Origin: Xanthomonas sp. 10-10
GTDB lineage: Bacteria > Pseudomonadota > Gammaproteobacteria > Xanthomonadales > Xanthomonadaceae
Direction of reading: 5' to 3'
Assembly (NCBI RefSeq): GCF_040182365.1
Contig: NZ_CP144460.1
Span: 2,170,001 to 2,234,000 of the forward strand
DNA: 64,000 nucleotides
The notes under the pieces are model-generated. The model did not search any database. It saw only the letters and a list, made by a program, of their open reading frames with translations, and was not told where the DNA came from. Within the stretch, counting starts at the first letter, position 1; each line of letters begins with the position of its first letter. A program made the position numbers and the translations under genes. Below, in pieces: positions 48,264 to 57,962 of the stretch.

Positions 48264-49235
48264 ATGGCAAATTCCGGTACTCCCTGGTTCAACGCAGCCC
48301 GCCTCAAGACCCGCCAACTCCTGTTGCTGCTGCATCTGCACGAACAACGCTCGGTGCTGCGCGCGGCCGAGGCCGCCAGCATGACCCAACCGGCCGCCTC
48401 CAAGCTGCTGGCCGAGATGGAAGACATGCTGGGGGTGAAATTGTTCGAGCGGCATGCCCGCGGTGTCGAGCCCACCTGGTACGGTCATGTGCTGATCCGG
48501 CGCGCCCGCGCGGCGATGTCGGAGATCGGCCGGGCCCAGGAAGAAATCGCCGCGCTGCGCGCCGGCCGCATGGGCCAGGCGTCGATCGGGACCGTGGTCA
48601 ATCCAGGGACCAACCTGGTGCCGCAGGCGATCGCCGAGGTCAAACGCGAGTTCCCGGACATCCTGGTGCGGGTGGAGATGGACTACAGCCGGCCGTTGGT
48701 GGCGAAATTGCTCGATGGCCAGCTGGATATCGTGATCGGCCGCATCCTGGGCCCGGAAGGCGTGGGCGAGCTGGAGTTCGAGCCGCTGGCCGATGAGCCG
48801 CATTCGGTGATCGCACGTGCCGGCCACCCGCTGGCCAGCCGGGTCGGTCTGCAGCATGCGGACCTGGTACGGCACGGCTGGATCCTGCCGCCGGCCGACA
48901 GCGTCTTGCGCGCACGGCTGGACTCGATGTTCATGGAGCACGGCGTGCAGACGCCGACCAATGCGATCGAAACCTCGTCGTTGCCGGTGACCTCGACCCT
49001 GTTGCGTGGCACCGACATGCTGACCGCCCTGCCGGTGGAGTCGGTGGCGCCGCTGATCCAGGCCAAGTTGCTGACGGTGCTGCCGATCGAACTGGGGGTG
49101 CGGATGGAATCGTTCGGCATCATCCGCCGGCGCGATTACATCCTGCCGCCCGGCGCCGAGCGCATCCTGCAGGCGCTGCGGACCACCGCACGGCGTTTGT
49201 ACCCGGGTCTGCGTGGGCCGGAATCCCTTGGCTAG
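48264..49235 (+). CDS. LysR family transcriptional regulator of the galactonate/xyloglucan locus
   Basis: A 323-residue LTTR: helix-turn-helix at about 14-70 (LRAAEAASMTQPAASKLLAEMEDMLGVKLFERH) and an effector domain at about 95-305. It resembles the GbpR-type regulators that respond to galactose and related sugars. Placed between the dgo operon (divergent) and the xyloglucan receptors (same strand), it is the obvious candidate to control one or both. The ligand is unknown; galactose, galactonate or a xyloglucan-derived sugar is a reasonable inference. Confidence 0.9.
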   Translation: MANSGTPWFNAARLKTRQLLLLLHLHEQRSVLRAAEAASMTQPAASKLLAEMEDMLGVKLFERHARGVEPTWYGHVLIRRARAAMSEIGRAQEEIAALRAGRMGQASIGTVVNPGTNLVPQAIAEVKREFPDILVRVEMDYSRPLVAKLLDGQLDIVIGRILGPEGVGELEFEPLADEPHSVIARAGHPLASRVGLQHADLVRHGWILPPADSVLRARLDSMFMEHGVQTPTNAIETSSLPVTSTLLRGTDMLTALPVESVAPLIQAKLLTVLPIELGVRMESFGIIRRRDYILPPGAERILQALRTTARRLYPGLRGPESLG

Positions 49236-49251
49236 CGGGCTCTTCCATTTG

Positions 49252-49268
49252 TATTCCCTGAGGTAATA
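49252..49268. promoter_or_regulatory. LTTR-like palindrome before the first receptor
   Basis: TATTCCCTGAGGTAATA, extendable to GTATT-N-CCT-N-AGG-N-AATAC, is near-symmetric and matches TATTCC-N7-AATA at 48227. It ends about 19 bp before the predicted -35 box, the usual position for LTTR activation. Confidence 0.55.
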
Positions 49269-49287
49269 CCAGTCCGTGAATTTTTCA

Positions 49288-49317
49288 TTGGCTGGCGCTA
49301 GACCGTGCGCCTATATC
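49288..49317 (+). promoter_or_regulatory. predicted promoter of receptor 1
   Basis: TTGGCT (49288-49293) and TATATC (49312-49317) are 18 bp apart. The block GAATTTTTCATTGG just before and over the -35 box recurs as GAATATTTCATTGG upstream of receptor 2. A leader of about 170 nt would follow. Confidence 0.5.
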
Positions 49318-49493
49318 TGTGCGCCAGATCGCACGCTGAAGCGCACGTGAAGTCGGGCAGGTGATCGGCGGGCAAACCGCCAGAGAGAGAGCGGGGGCGG
49401 GCGTTCGCGTCGGCTCCCGCATGATCCCGCGGGCCGCGCCACGGCGCCGCGACAACCAGTCTTCAGTCGTCTAGCGTCCTGGGAGGGATTCGG

Positions 49494-52433
49494 ATGTACA
49501 AGTTTTCAAGCCATGCCTCGGCAGGGACGGGCGTGCACGCACGTCGTACCCCGCGTTTGCGTCATTCGGCCATGGCCGTCAGCATCGGGTTGCTGCTCGC
49601 CGCCCCTGCGTACGCGCAACGGGCGCCGTCCCCGCAGACCGCTCCCGCCACCAACGCCGGCGCCAGCGCCAGCGCGGTGGATCTGGATACGGTGGAAGTG
49701 CGCGGTGTGCGCGCCAGCCTGATCAAGTCGCAGGTGATCAAGCGCGACTCCACCCAGATCGTGGATTCGGTCAGCGCCGAAGACATCGGCGCGCTGCCCG
49801 ACCGCAGCGTCACCGAAACCCTGCAGCGCGTCAGCGGCGTGACCATCGACCACTTCGCCGCACGCAGCGATCCGGACCATTTCTCCGCCGAAGGCAGCGG
49901 AGTGATGATCCGCGGCCTGACCCAGGTGCGCGGCGAACTCAATGGGCGCGACATCTTCAGCGCCGCCAGCGGCCGCGGCCTGAGTTTCGAAGACGTGCCG
50001 GCCGAGTTGATGGCCGGCGTGGACGTGTACAAGAACCCCTCGGCGGAAATCATCGAAGGCGGCCTGGGCGGCACGGTCAATCTGCGCACGCGCATGCCGT
50101 TCGACAATCCGGGCCGCATCGTCGGCGGCAACGTCGACGTCAACTACGGCGACATGAGCAAGAAGTACAAGCCCTCGGCCTCGTTCCTGTTCAGCGATCG
50201 CTGGCAGACCGGCGTCGGCGAGATGGGCTTCATGATCGACATCGCCCATTCGGAACTGGCCACGCGCTCGGACGGCATCCAGGTGGAGCCGTATGTGCGC
50301 CGCACCGACGACGCGGTGCTGGCCGGCAGCGGGCGTACCGAGGTCTACGTGCCCGGTGGCGTCAACTGGCGTCAGCTGGATTTCGAACGCAAGCGCGACG
50401 GTATCGCCGCAGCGTTTCAGTGGAAGCCCAGCGACCAGACCGAGATCTACGCGCAATACCTGCGGTCGCGTTACGACATGAACTGGCAGGAGCGCGCGGC
50501 GTTCTTCAACGACAGCAACAACAGCATCAGCCCGGCGCCGGGCACCACCTTCCAGTACGACCAGGACGGCGTATTCCAGCGCGGTTCGCCGGTGTCCAAT
50601 TCCTGGCGCGGCGTGCTGACCGGCGATGGCGTGCGTTTCAATACCGACAACCGCTACTCCGATCAGCAGACCACCACCTCGGATCTGTCGGTGGGCTTCA
50701 GCCATTACTTCAACGACAACCTGCAGATCAAGGGCGATGTGCAGCTGGTGCAGTCGGACAACGACCAGCTGGACTTCACCGTGTTCAGCGCGACCTACCT
50801 GCCCGGGTTGACCTATGACGTGTCGGGCAAGTACCCGCGCGTGGACATCGCCAACCAGGGCTTCCCCCAGGACCCGTCCAATTATTTCTGGGCGGCGGCG
50901 ATGGATCACCTGGGCAAGAACCGTGGACGTCAGCTCTCCACGCGGGTGGACCTGGAATACACCTTCCAGGACAGCAGCTGGCTGCGGTTTGCGCGCTTTG
51001 GCATGCGCGCCACCGACCGCAACCAGACCAACAAGAACTCCGGCTACAACTGGGGCGTGTTGTCGGACAACTGGGCGGCGATCCCCGGCAGCGCCACGGG
51101 GCTGGCGGACATGTCGCAGTACCTGCCCGACGAGTCGTCGCAGTTCACCTTCAAGAACTTCTTTCGTGGCGGGGTGAACGTGCCCACCACGCTGGTGGTG
51201 CCCAACGGTGGGCTGGTCAAGAACTACCGCCGCGCATCGGAGCTGCTGCAGCAGCAGATCGTGGCATTGCGTGGATGGGGTTGGGCGCCGGATAGCTACC
51301 AGCCGCAGGACACCAACCGCCAGTTCGAGCGCACCCAGGCCGCCTACGCTGCGCTGTATTTTGGTAACGACGAAGCATGGGGCGTGCCGGTGGACGGCAA
51401 TATCGGCGTGCGCATCGTGCAGACCAAGACCCAGGCCGAAGGCTTCGGTCAGTTTCAGGATCTGTCCGGTCTGAACGTGTCGCCGGAGCTGCAGGCCCGC
51501 TACACCGGCCAGTACTTCGACAACAACTCGCAGGGCAGCTACACCAACGTGCTGCCGAGCTTGAACATGCGTTTCCGCTTCACCGACACCTTGCAGTGGC
51601 GCATTGCCGCGTCCAAGGCGATGGCGCGCCCGGACTACACCCAGTTGCAGCCGTACGTGCTGCTCAACGTGGAAACCGACGACGCCGGCAATGCGACCAA
51701 CTTCGTCGGCACTGCGGGCAACCCGACCCTCAAGCCGATGACCGCCAACCAGTTCGACACCGCATTGGAGTGGTACTTCGATACCAGCGACATGCTGTAC
51801 ACCACGCTGTTCTACAAGAAGGTCAAGGATTACTTCTCCACCCAGACCCGCAGCGAGACCTATGACAACCGCGAGTGGCTGGTGACCCGCCCCTACAACA
51901 CCGACGAAGGCACCATCCGCGGTGCCGAAGTGGGCTACACGCAGTTCTTCGACCAGTTGCCGGGCTGGATGAGCGGCTTCGGCATCAATGCCAACTTCAC
52001 CTTCGTCGACAGCAAGGGCGGCGCCAATACCGCCATCGACCCGTACACCCGCACCACGGTGACCGGCGTCGAGCTGCCGCTGGAAGGCTTGTCGCGGCGT
52101 AGCTACAACCTGGCCGGCATCTATGAAAAAGGCCCGCTGTCGCTGCGTCTGGCCTACAACTGGCGCTCACGGTATCTGCTGACCACCAGCGACGCGGCCA
52201 CGCGCCTGCCGACCTGGGCCGACGACTACGGCCAGCTCGACGGCTCGTTCTTCTATCGCTTCAACGAGCATCTGCAGCTGGGCGTGCAGGCCAACAACCT
52301 CACCAACACCGTGACCAAGGTGCTGATGGGTCCGACCTCGTACGCCGATGGCGAAGTGGACCCGCGCCTGTACACGCGCTCGTCCTTCGTCAACGACCGC
52401 CGCTATTCGCTGGTGCTGCGCATGAACTGGTAA
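49494..52433 (+). CDS. TonB-dependent receptor 1 of the xyloglucan locus
   Basis: A 979-residue outer-membrane transporter of the large TonB-Xanth-Caul carbohydrate type. The Arg-rich N-terminus leads into a signal peptide ending APAYAQ. The TonB-box-like LDTVEVRGVRASL precedes a plug (about 60-205) with DRSVTETLQRVSGV, IRGLTQVRGELNGRD and GGLGGTVNLRTR; the barrel ends in VLRMNW. The ribosome-binding site GGGAGGGA is 5-6 nt from the ATG. It is close kin of receptor 2 downstream, so the two arose by duplication and may differ in oligosaccharide preference. It probably imports xyloglucan oligosaccharides. Confidence 0.9.
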   Translation: MYKFSSHASAGTGVHARRTPRLRHSAMAVSIGLLLAAPAYAQRAPSPQTAPATNAGASASAVDLDTVEVRGVRASLIKSQVIKRDSTQIVDSVSAEDIGALPDRSVTETLQRVSGVTIDHFAARSDPDHFSAEGSGVMIRGLTQVRGELNGRDIFSAASGRGLSFEDVPAELMAGVDVYKNPSAEIIEGGLGGTVNLRTRMPFDNPGRIVGGNVDVNYGDMSKKYKPSASFLFSDRWQTGVGEMGFMIDIAHSELATRSDGIQVEPYVRRTDDAVLAGSGRTEVYVPGGVNWRQLDFERKRDGIAAAFQWKPSDQTEIYAQYLRSRYDMNWQERAAFFNDSNNSISPAPGTTFQYDQDGVFQRGSPVSNSWRGVLTGDGVRFNTDNRYSDQQTTTSDLSVGFSHYFNDNLQIKGDVQLVQSDNDQLDFTVFSATYLPGLTYDVSGKYPRVDIANQGFPQDPSNYFWAAAMDHLGKNRGRQLSTRVDLEYTFQDSSWLRFARFGMRATDRNQTNKNSGYNWGVLSDNWAAIPGSATGLADMSQYLPDESSQFTFKNFFRGGVNVPTTLVVPNGGLVKNYRRASELLQQQIVALRGWGWAPDSYQPQDTNRQFERTQAAYAALYFGNDEAWGVPVDGNIGVRIVQTKTQAEGFGQFQDLSGLNVSPELQARYTGQYFDNNSQGSYTNVLPSLNMRFRFTDTLQWRIAASKAMARPDYTQLQPYVLLNVETDDAGNATNFVGTAGNPTLKPMTANQFDTALEWYFDTSDMLYTTLFYKKVKDYFSTQTRSETYDNREWLVTRPYNTDEGTIRGAEVGYTQFFDQLPGWMSGFGINANFTFVDSKGGANTAIDPYTRTTVTGVELPLEGLSRRSYNLAGIYEKGPLSLRLAYNWRSRYLLTTSDAATRLPTWADDYGQLDGSFFYRFNEHLQLGVQANNLTNTVTKVLMGPTSYADGEVDPRLYTRSSFVNDRRYSLVLRMNW

Positions 52434-52765
52434 GTGCGCCCGGTCACGTCCCGGCTGTGCGCTGATCGGCATGGTCGAGCCCGTTGCCCGGGATTCGGTA
52501 GGTCTGGCCTGTAATGCCGGACCTACCGGGTTTGCCGTGCTTGATATAGTTTTAACGAATACCTTTCCAGGAATATTTCATTGGTGTGGCATGACGGCAG
52601 CGCCCTATGCTCCCGCCGCAGCCGCAGGTCTGCCCGCCAGGGCGACCGCGCATCCACACCTGCCGGTCTTCCGGTGGCGGATGCGGGCCAGCAACAACGA
52701 CGGGCAGGGCGTTCGCGCACCGGCCCGCTAAAACGAGTAGTACATGCGTCCTGGGAGGGAGCACC
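52434..52765. other. 332-bp leader region between the two receptors
   Basis: No gene. It carries the promoter and the conserved leader motif of receptor 2 (separate entry), and no obvious terminator follows receptor 1. Some read-through is therefore possible. Confidence 0.55.
52565..52611 (+). promoter_or_regulatory. predicted promoter and upstream element of receptor 2
   Basis: TTGGTG (52581-52586) and TATGCT (52606-52611) are 19 bp apart. The upstream TTCCAGGAA palindrome contains GGAATA, the reverse complement of the TATTCC half site, and the block GAATATTTCATTGG matches receptor 1. Confidence 0.45.
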
Positions 52766-55486
52766 ATGTCAGTGCAACATCGCCACATTCCGGCAGGCCG
52801 GGCTGTGGGTCAGCGTTCGATCCGTGATTTCCGCCGCTCCGTGATGGCCATCAGTGTGGCCACGCTGTTGAGCGCGCAGGCCTATGCGCAGGATGCGACC
52901 ACCACTGCCGCGCCCGTATCGGACGCGACGACCCAGCAGCTGGACACCGTGCAGGTCACCGGCACGCGCAGCAGCGTCACCAAGGCGCAGCTGGTCAAGC
53001 AGAACGCCGAGCAGATCGTCGATTCGATCGTCGCCGAAGATATCGGCAAGCTGCCCGACAACAACGTGGCCGAGGCGCTGCAACGCATCTCCGGCATCCA
53101 GATTTCGCGCAACTACGGCGAAGGCAGCTCGATCGCCATCCGCGGCCTGACCCAGGTGCGTACCGAACTCAATGGCCGCGACATCTTCACCGCCAACGAC
53201 GGCCGTGGCCTGAGCTTCGAAGACGTGTCGGCCGAGTTGCTAGGCGGCGTCAATGTCTACAAGAATCCCTCGGCCGACATGATCGAAGGTGGCCTGGGCG
53301 GCACCGTCGACCTGCGCACGCGTCTGCCGTTCGATTACGACGGCCGCAAGATCGCCGGCAGCGTGCAGTACAACTATTACGACCTGGCAGACGACGGCAA
53401 GCCGGCGTTCTCGGGCCTGTTCAGCGATCGCTGGCAGACCGGGATCGGCGAGATCGGCATCCTGGTGAACTACTCGCAGCAAAAGAGCCCGTTCCGCCAG
53501 GACACCATCTCGATCGAACCGTGGTACACCCAGACCGATCTGCCCGGCTATGAAGGCCAGGAGATCTCGGTGCCGCATGGCGCCGGCATCAACACCACCG
53601 TCGGCGAGCGCGAGCGCAAGACCGGCGCGTTTGCGATGCAGTGGCGCCCGAACGATGCGGTCGAGGTCTATACGCAGGTGCTGCGTTCGGACTACGACTT
53701 CAGCTGGCACGATTATTCGTTCTTCGCGTTGACCGGCGCCAACCCGATGCAGGGCACGCCCGGCATCCAGGTCAACGACCGCAACGAGTTCGTCAACGGC
53801 ACCTTCCAGAACGTGCCGGCCGACTCCAATACCAGCCTGACCGAGCGGCATTCGGTGACCACCGATTACTCGCTGGGCGCCAAGTGGACGGTCAACGAAA
53901 AGCTGACCCTGAGCACCGACTTCCAGTACGTCGACGCCACCACCACCGGCACGCGCTACATCGTGGCGACCGGCCTGAACAACACGCCGTTCTTCAACGT
54001 CGACTTCCGTGGCGACCTGCCCAAGCTGTCGGTGACCGACGCCAGCGGGGCAGAGGGCTTCCTGGCCGACCAGAACAACTACAACGGCTGGCGCTGGCAC
54101 CTGGACAACAAGGACGACAACAAGGGCACCGAGTTCGCCTGGCGTTCGGACATGGATCTGGCGTTCGACAGCGATTTCGTGCGCAGCTTCAAGGCTGGCG
54201 TGCGTTACACAGACCGCGATGCCGAGACCAAGGGCAACGTCTACCGCTTCATGTGCATCAATGGCTGCGCCGGCACGCCGTTCTCGCAGTTCCCCACCGT
54301 GGGCGTGGTGACCAACCCGATCACCGACTTCTTCCGCGGCAAGAGCAGCACCTTCGGCCCGACCTTGACCGCCTCCGATGCGGCCGTGGCCAACTACGAG
54401 CAGACGCTGGCCACCTTCGGCGGCACTCCGCTGGAATTTGCGCCCAACAACATCAATACGCAGAACGAAAAGACCTATGCGGCTTACGGCGTGCTGCGCT
54501 TCGGCGTGGACGGCGACATCCCGTTCGACGGCAACATCGGTGTGCGCGTGGTGCGGACCGAAGTCGGCTCGCAGGGCGTGCGTACCGGTACCGACGCCGA
54601 AGGCGGCGGCCTGATTCCGGTCGACGCGCAGCAGACCTATACCGACGTGCTGCCGAGCCTGAACCTGCGTTGGATGCTGAGCGACCAGCTGCAGTGGCGT
54701 TTTGCGGCCTCGCGCGGTATTTCGCGCCCGACCTTCGATCGCCTCAACCCCAACCTGAGCCTGAGCACCGGCACCTCCAACGGCGCCTCGACCTTCACCG
54801 GCACCGCAGGTAACCCGAACCTGGAAGCGGTCAAGGCCGACCAGTTCGACACCGCGCTGGAGTGGTACTTCGGTCAGGGCTCGATGATGTACGGCACCCT
54901 GTTCTACAAGAAGGTCGAAGGCTTCATCGCCAATGCCGTCTTCAACGAGGTGTACGACGGCCAGGTGTGGCAGATCACCCGTCCGGTCAATGGCGACTCG
55001 GGCAAGATCCGCGGTGCGGAACTGGGTTACACGCAGTTCTTCGACTTCCTGCCGGGCTGGCTGAGCGGCTTCGGCCTGCAGACCAACTACACCTACGTCG
55101 ACAGCGAGGCGCCGAGCCCGACTGCCACCGACACCAACGGCCAGTCGTTGACGGTGCCGCTGGAAGGCCTGTCCAAGAACAGCTACAACGCGATCCTCAG
55201 CTACGAAACCTCGCGCTTCCAGGGCCGTGTGGCCTACAACTGGCGCAGCGACTGGCTGGTGACCACCGCAGGCAACGGCACCGGCAATCTGCCGGTCTAC
55301 AACAAGGGCTTCGGCCAGCTGGACGCCTCGCTGCGTTTCAACATCAATGATGTGTGGTCGATTTCGCTGGATGGCGTGAATCTGCTCGATACCCGCCGCG
55401 AAAGCTACCTGGGTAACGAGTCGCGCTACCGCGACTTCGTGATCAACGATCGTCGGTATGGCCTGACCTTGCGGGCCAGCCTGTAG
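52766..55486 (+). CDS. TonB-dependent receptor 2 of the xyloglucan locus
   Basis: A 906-residue SusC-like receptor. The twin-Arg-containing N-terminus leads to a signal peptide ending AQAYAQ. The TonB-box-like LDTVQVTGTRSSV and plug (about 55-200; LPDNNVAEALQRISGI, IRGLTQVRTELNGRD, GGLGGTVDLRTR) precede the barrel, which ends RYGLTLRASL. The start at 52766 has the leader GCGTCCTGGGAGGGA also seen before receptor 1. The open frame upstream is non-homologous. It is similar to receptor 1 along the whole length. It lies 120 bp before the GH74 gene. Confidence 0.9.
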   Translation: MSVQHRHIPAGRAVGQRSIRDFRRSVMAISVATLLSAQAYAQDATTTAAPVSDATTQQLDTVQVTGTRSSVTKAQLVKQNAEQIVDSIVAEDIGKLPDNNVAEALQRISGIQISRNYGEGSSIAIRGLTQVRTELNGRDIFTANDGRGLSFEDVSAELLGGVNVYKNPSADMIEGGLGGTVDLRTRLPFDYDGRKIAGSVQYNYYDLADDGKPAFSGLFSDRWQTGIGEIGILVNYSQQKSPFRQDTISIEPWYTQTDLPGYEGQEISVPHGAGINTTVGERERKTGAFAMQWRPNDAVEVYTQVLRSDYDFSWHDYSFFALTGANPMQGTPGIQVNDRNEFVNGTFQNVPADSNTSLTERHSVTTDYSLGAKWTVNEKLTLSTDFQYVDATTTGTRYIVATGLNNTPFFNVDFRGDLPKLSVTDASGAEGFLADQNNYNGWRWHLDNKDDNKGTEFAWRSDMDLAFDSDFVRSFKAGVRYTDRDAETKGNVYRFMCINGCAGTPFSQFPTVGVVTNPITDFFRGKSSTFGPTLTASDAAVANYEQTLATFGGTPLEFAPNNINTQNEKTYAAYGVLRFGVDGDIPFDGNIGVRVVRTEVGSQGVRTGTDAEGGGLIPVDAQQTYTDVLPSLNLRWMLSDQLQWRFAASRGISRPTFDRLNPNLSLSTGTSNGASTFTGTAGNPNLEAVKADQFDTALEWYFGQGSMMYGTLFYKKVEGFIANAVFNEVYDGQVWQITRPVNGDSGKIRGAELGYTQFFDFLPGWLSGFGLQTNYTYVDSEAPSPTATDTNGQSLTVPLEGLSKNSYNAILSYETSRFQGRVAYNWRSDWLVTTAGNGTGNLPVYNKGFGQLDASLRFNINDVWSISLDGVNLLDTRRESYLGNESRYRDFVINDRRYGLTLRASL

Positions 55487-55506
55487 AACGCGCCGTAGGA
55501 AGTGCG

Positions 55507-55521
55507 TCGCCGGTCCGGCGA
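55507..55521. other. short hairpin between receptor 2 and GH74
   Basis: TCGCCG-GTC-CGGCGA is a perfect 6-bp stem 21 bp after the receptor stop. It has no T-run and may reduce transcription into the glycosidase genes. Confidence 0.35.
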
Positions 55522-55606
55522 GCTGTGCAGGCAGTTCGCTGGGCCGGCGTTTTTCCTATCGATGGGGTTGCCGTCGATCGCGAAGGGAGCCGGAGGAATG
55601 ATCGCC

Positions 55607-57856
55607 ATGATCGATCCGCCTACTAAGCGCCGCTTTTTCGCAGCACACGCGTGGCCGACTGCCGTTTGCCTGACGCTGGTGTTGCTCCTCATGACGTCTC
55701 ACGTGCACGCGGCCGAGCCCGTCACGCAGGGGCCTTACCACTGGCGCAGCGTGGCCATTGGCGGTGGCGGCTTTGTCACCGGTGTAGTGTTTCATCCCGC
55801 CGAACGCGATCTTGCCTATGCGCGCACCGATGTCGGTGGTGCGTATCGCTGGGATGCGCATGCGCAGCAGTGGGTGGCGCTGACCGACTGGTTGGGCGCC
55901 GACGACTGGAACCTGATGGGCATCGATGCGTTCGCCATCGACCCTGGCAATCCCGATGCCATCTATCTGGCGGCGGGCACCTACATGCACGCGCGCGCCG
56001 GCAATGCGGCAGTGCTGCGTTCGTTCGATCGCGGCAAAAGCTTCGAGCGCGCCGAGCTGTCGTTCAAGCTTGGTGGCAATCAGCTTGGCCGCGCCAATGG
56101 CGAGCGGCTGGCGGTGGACCCGCACGATGGCCGGGTGCTGTTGCTGGGCTCACGTGATGCAGGCCTGTGGCGCAGCGATGATCGCGGCGCGCACTGGGCG
56201 CGGGTGGAAGGATTTCCTGCCGAGGCGCTGGCCGCTGCCACTGCGCGCAACCATGTCGGACGCGAGCAGGCGGTGGGGATCGCCTTTGTCGTGTTCGACC
56301 CCGCCAGCGGCCGCGCTGGCAGTCCCACGCCACGGATCTACGTCGGCGTCTCCACCGCGCAGACCAGCCTGTATGTCTCCGACGATGCCGGTCGCACCTG
56401 GTCGGCGGTGGCCGGGCAGCCGCAGGGCTTGCGCCCCAGCCATATGGACGGCGGCCGCGATGGGCAGTGGTATCTCAGTTATGGCGATCAGCCCGGCCCG
56501 GACTTGATGGCCGGGGGGGCGTTGTGGAAGTACAGCCCGGCGCAGGGGCGCTGGAGCGAGATCAGCCCGATTCCGCAACCGGCCAATGGCGATGGTTTCG
56601 GCTGGGGCGCGGTGGCGGTGGACCCGCAGGATCCGCAGGTGCTGCTGGCCAGCACCTTCCGCCGGCGTGCGCCGCGCGATGAGCTATTCCGCAGCGTCGA
56701 CGGCGGCAAGCACTGGACGCCGCTGTTGGCCGATGCGGTGTTCGATCACAGCGCCGCGCCGTGGACCGCGCATGCCACACCGCACTGGATGGGCGCGCTG
56801 GCGATCGATCCGTTTGACGGCAACCACGCGCTGTTCGTCACCGGCTACGGCATCTGGGCCTCGCGCAACCTGCGCGATTTCGCCGGCAAGCGGCAGCCGT
56901 TGCAGTGGTGGTTCCAGGACCGTGGGCTGGAAGAGACCGTGCCCCTGGACCTGCTCAGCCCGATGGGCGGTGCGCATCTGCTCAGCGCGCTGGGCGATAT
57001 CGATGGATTCCGCCACGACGCGCTGGACACCGCGCAGCTGCAGTATGGCGGCCCGCGTCTGACCAACGGTGAGAGCATCGATGCTGCGGGGCAGGCGCCG
57101 CTGACCGTGGTGCGTAGCGGCACCGTGCGCGATCGTCGCAACAACGAGATCCGCGCGCTGGTGTCGCAGGATGGCGGGGTGCACTGGAGCGCCTTCGCCA
57201 GCGAACCGCCGGCCGGGCAGGGTGCGGGCACCATTGCCATCGCAGCCGATGCATCGCAGGTGGTCTGGGCGCCCGCCAACGGCGGCAACTGGCGCACGGC
57301 CGATTTCGGCAAGCGCTGGCAGCGCGTGCAAGGGCTTCCTGATACTGCGGTGGTGGTGGCCGACCGTGTCGATGCACAGCGCTGGTATGCCGCCGACACC
57401 GTCAGCGGACGCTTTTATGAAAGTACCGACGGCGCGGCCAGCTTCCGCGATACCGGGCAACAGGCAGGCAACCCTGCGCGCGATGAGCGCGCGCGTCCGC
57501 AGCTGCGGCCCGACCCCTGGCGTGCTGGCGTGGTGTATCTGGCCAGTCCGTCGCTGGGCGTGCTGCGCTGGCAGGACGCACGCATGCAGACCGTGTCCAA
57601 GCCGGATGAAGCGCGCTCGCTGGGCATCGGCAAGCCGCTGCGTGCGGGCGCACCGCCGGCGTTGTATCTGGCCGGGCGGGTGGCCGGTGTGGATGGTGTG
57701 TTCCGTTCCGACGACGAGGGCGCGCAGTGGCTGCGCATCAACGACGACGCGCACCGTTTCGGCAAGCCTTACAGCGTCACCGGCGACCCGCGACTTGCTG
57801 GTCGCGTCTACTTCGCCACCGGTGGCCGTGGCATCTTCTATGGCGACCCACGATGA
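55607..57856 (+). CDS. GH74 endo-xyloglucanase
   Basis: Two-propeller glycoside hydrolase of family 74 cutting the xyloglucan backbone, about 749 residues, secreted. The signal peptide runs to about residue 33 (HVHAAEP). The typical YARTDVGGAYRWD near residue 70 carries a catalytic Asp, and WMGALAIDPFDGNHALF probably supplies the second. Asp-box repeats occur throughout: VSDDAGRTW, RSVDGGKHW, SQDGGVHW, ESTDGAASF and RSDDEGAQW. The ATG at 55607 is preferred because GGAGG lies 9 nt upstream; starts at 55598 or 55562 are possible. It is the first enzyme of the locus. Confidence 0.93.
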   Translation: MIDPPTKRRFFAAHAWPTAVCLTLVLLLMTSHVHAAEPVTQGPYHWRSVAIGGGGFVTGVVFHPAERDLAYARTDVGGAYRWDAHAQQWVALTDWLGADDWNLMGIDAFAIDPGNPDAIYLAAGTYMHARAGNAAVLRSFDRGKSFERAELSFKLGGNQLGRANGERLAVDPHDGRVLLLGSRDAGLWRSDDRGAHWARVEGFPAEALAAATARNHVGREQAVGIAFVVFDPASGRAGSPTPRIYVGVSTAQTSLYVSDDAGRTWSAVAGQPQGLRPSHMDGGRDGQWYLSYGDQPGPDLMAGGALWKYSPAQGRWSEISPIPQPANGDGFGWGAVAVDPQDPQVLLASTFRRRAPRDELFRSVDGGKHWTPLLADAVFDHSAAPWTAHATPHWMGALAIDPFDGNHALFVTGYGIWASRNLRDFAGKRQPLQWWFQDRGLEETVPLDLLSPMGGAHLLSALGDIDGFRHDALDTAQLQYGGPRLTNGESIDAAGQAPLTVVRSGTVRDRRNNEIRALVSQDGGVHWSAFASEPPAGQGAGTIAIAADASQVVWAPANGGNWRTADFGKRWQRVQGLPDTAVVVADRVDAQRWYAADTVSGRFYESTDGAASFRDTGQQAGNPARDERARPQLRPDPWRAGVVYLASPSLGVLRWQDARMQTVSKPDEARSLGIGKPLRAGAPPALYLAGRVAGVDGVFRSDDEGAQWLRINDDAHRFGKPYSVTGDPRLAGRVYFATGGRGIFYGDPR

Positions 57857-57962
57857 GCGCTGCGTGCCTGCGCGCGGCATCGCGCTGCCGTACCTTGACC
57901 CGCTTCATCCCCCATCGCCTCGCTGCGCGCCGACTGGCCGCGCCGCTGCCGGAGATCACCGT

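Noticed and set aside
52766-52860. Twin-arginine (Tat) signal in receptor 2
   Set aside because: The RR pair lacks the S/T-RRxFLK context, and outer-membrane receptors use Sec export.
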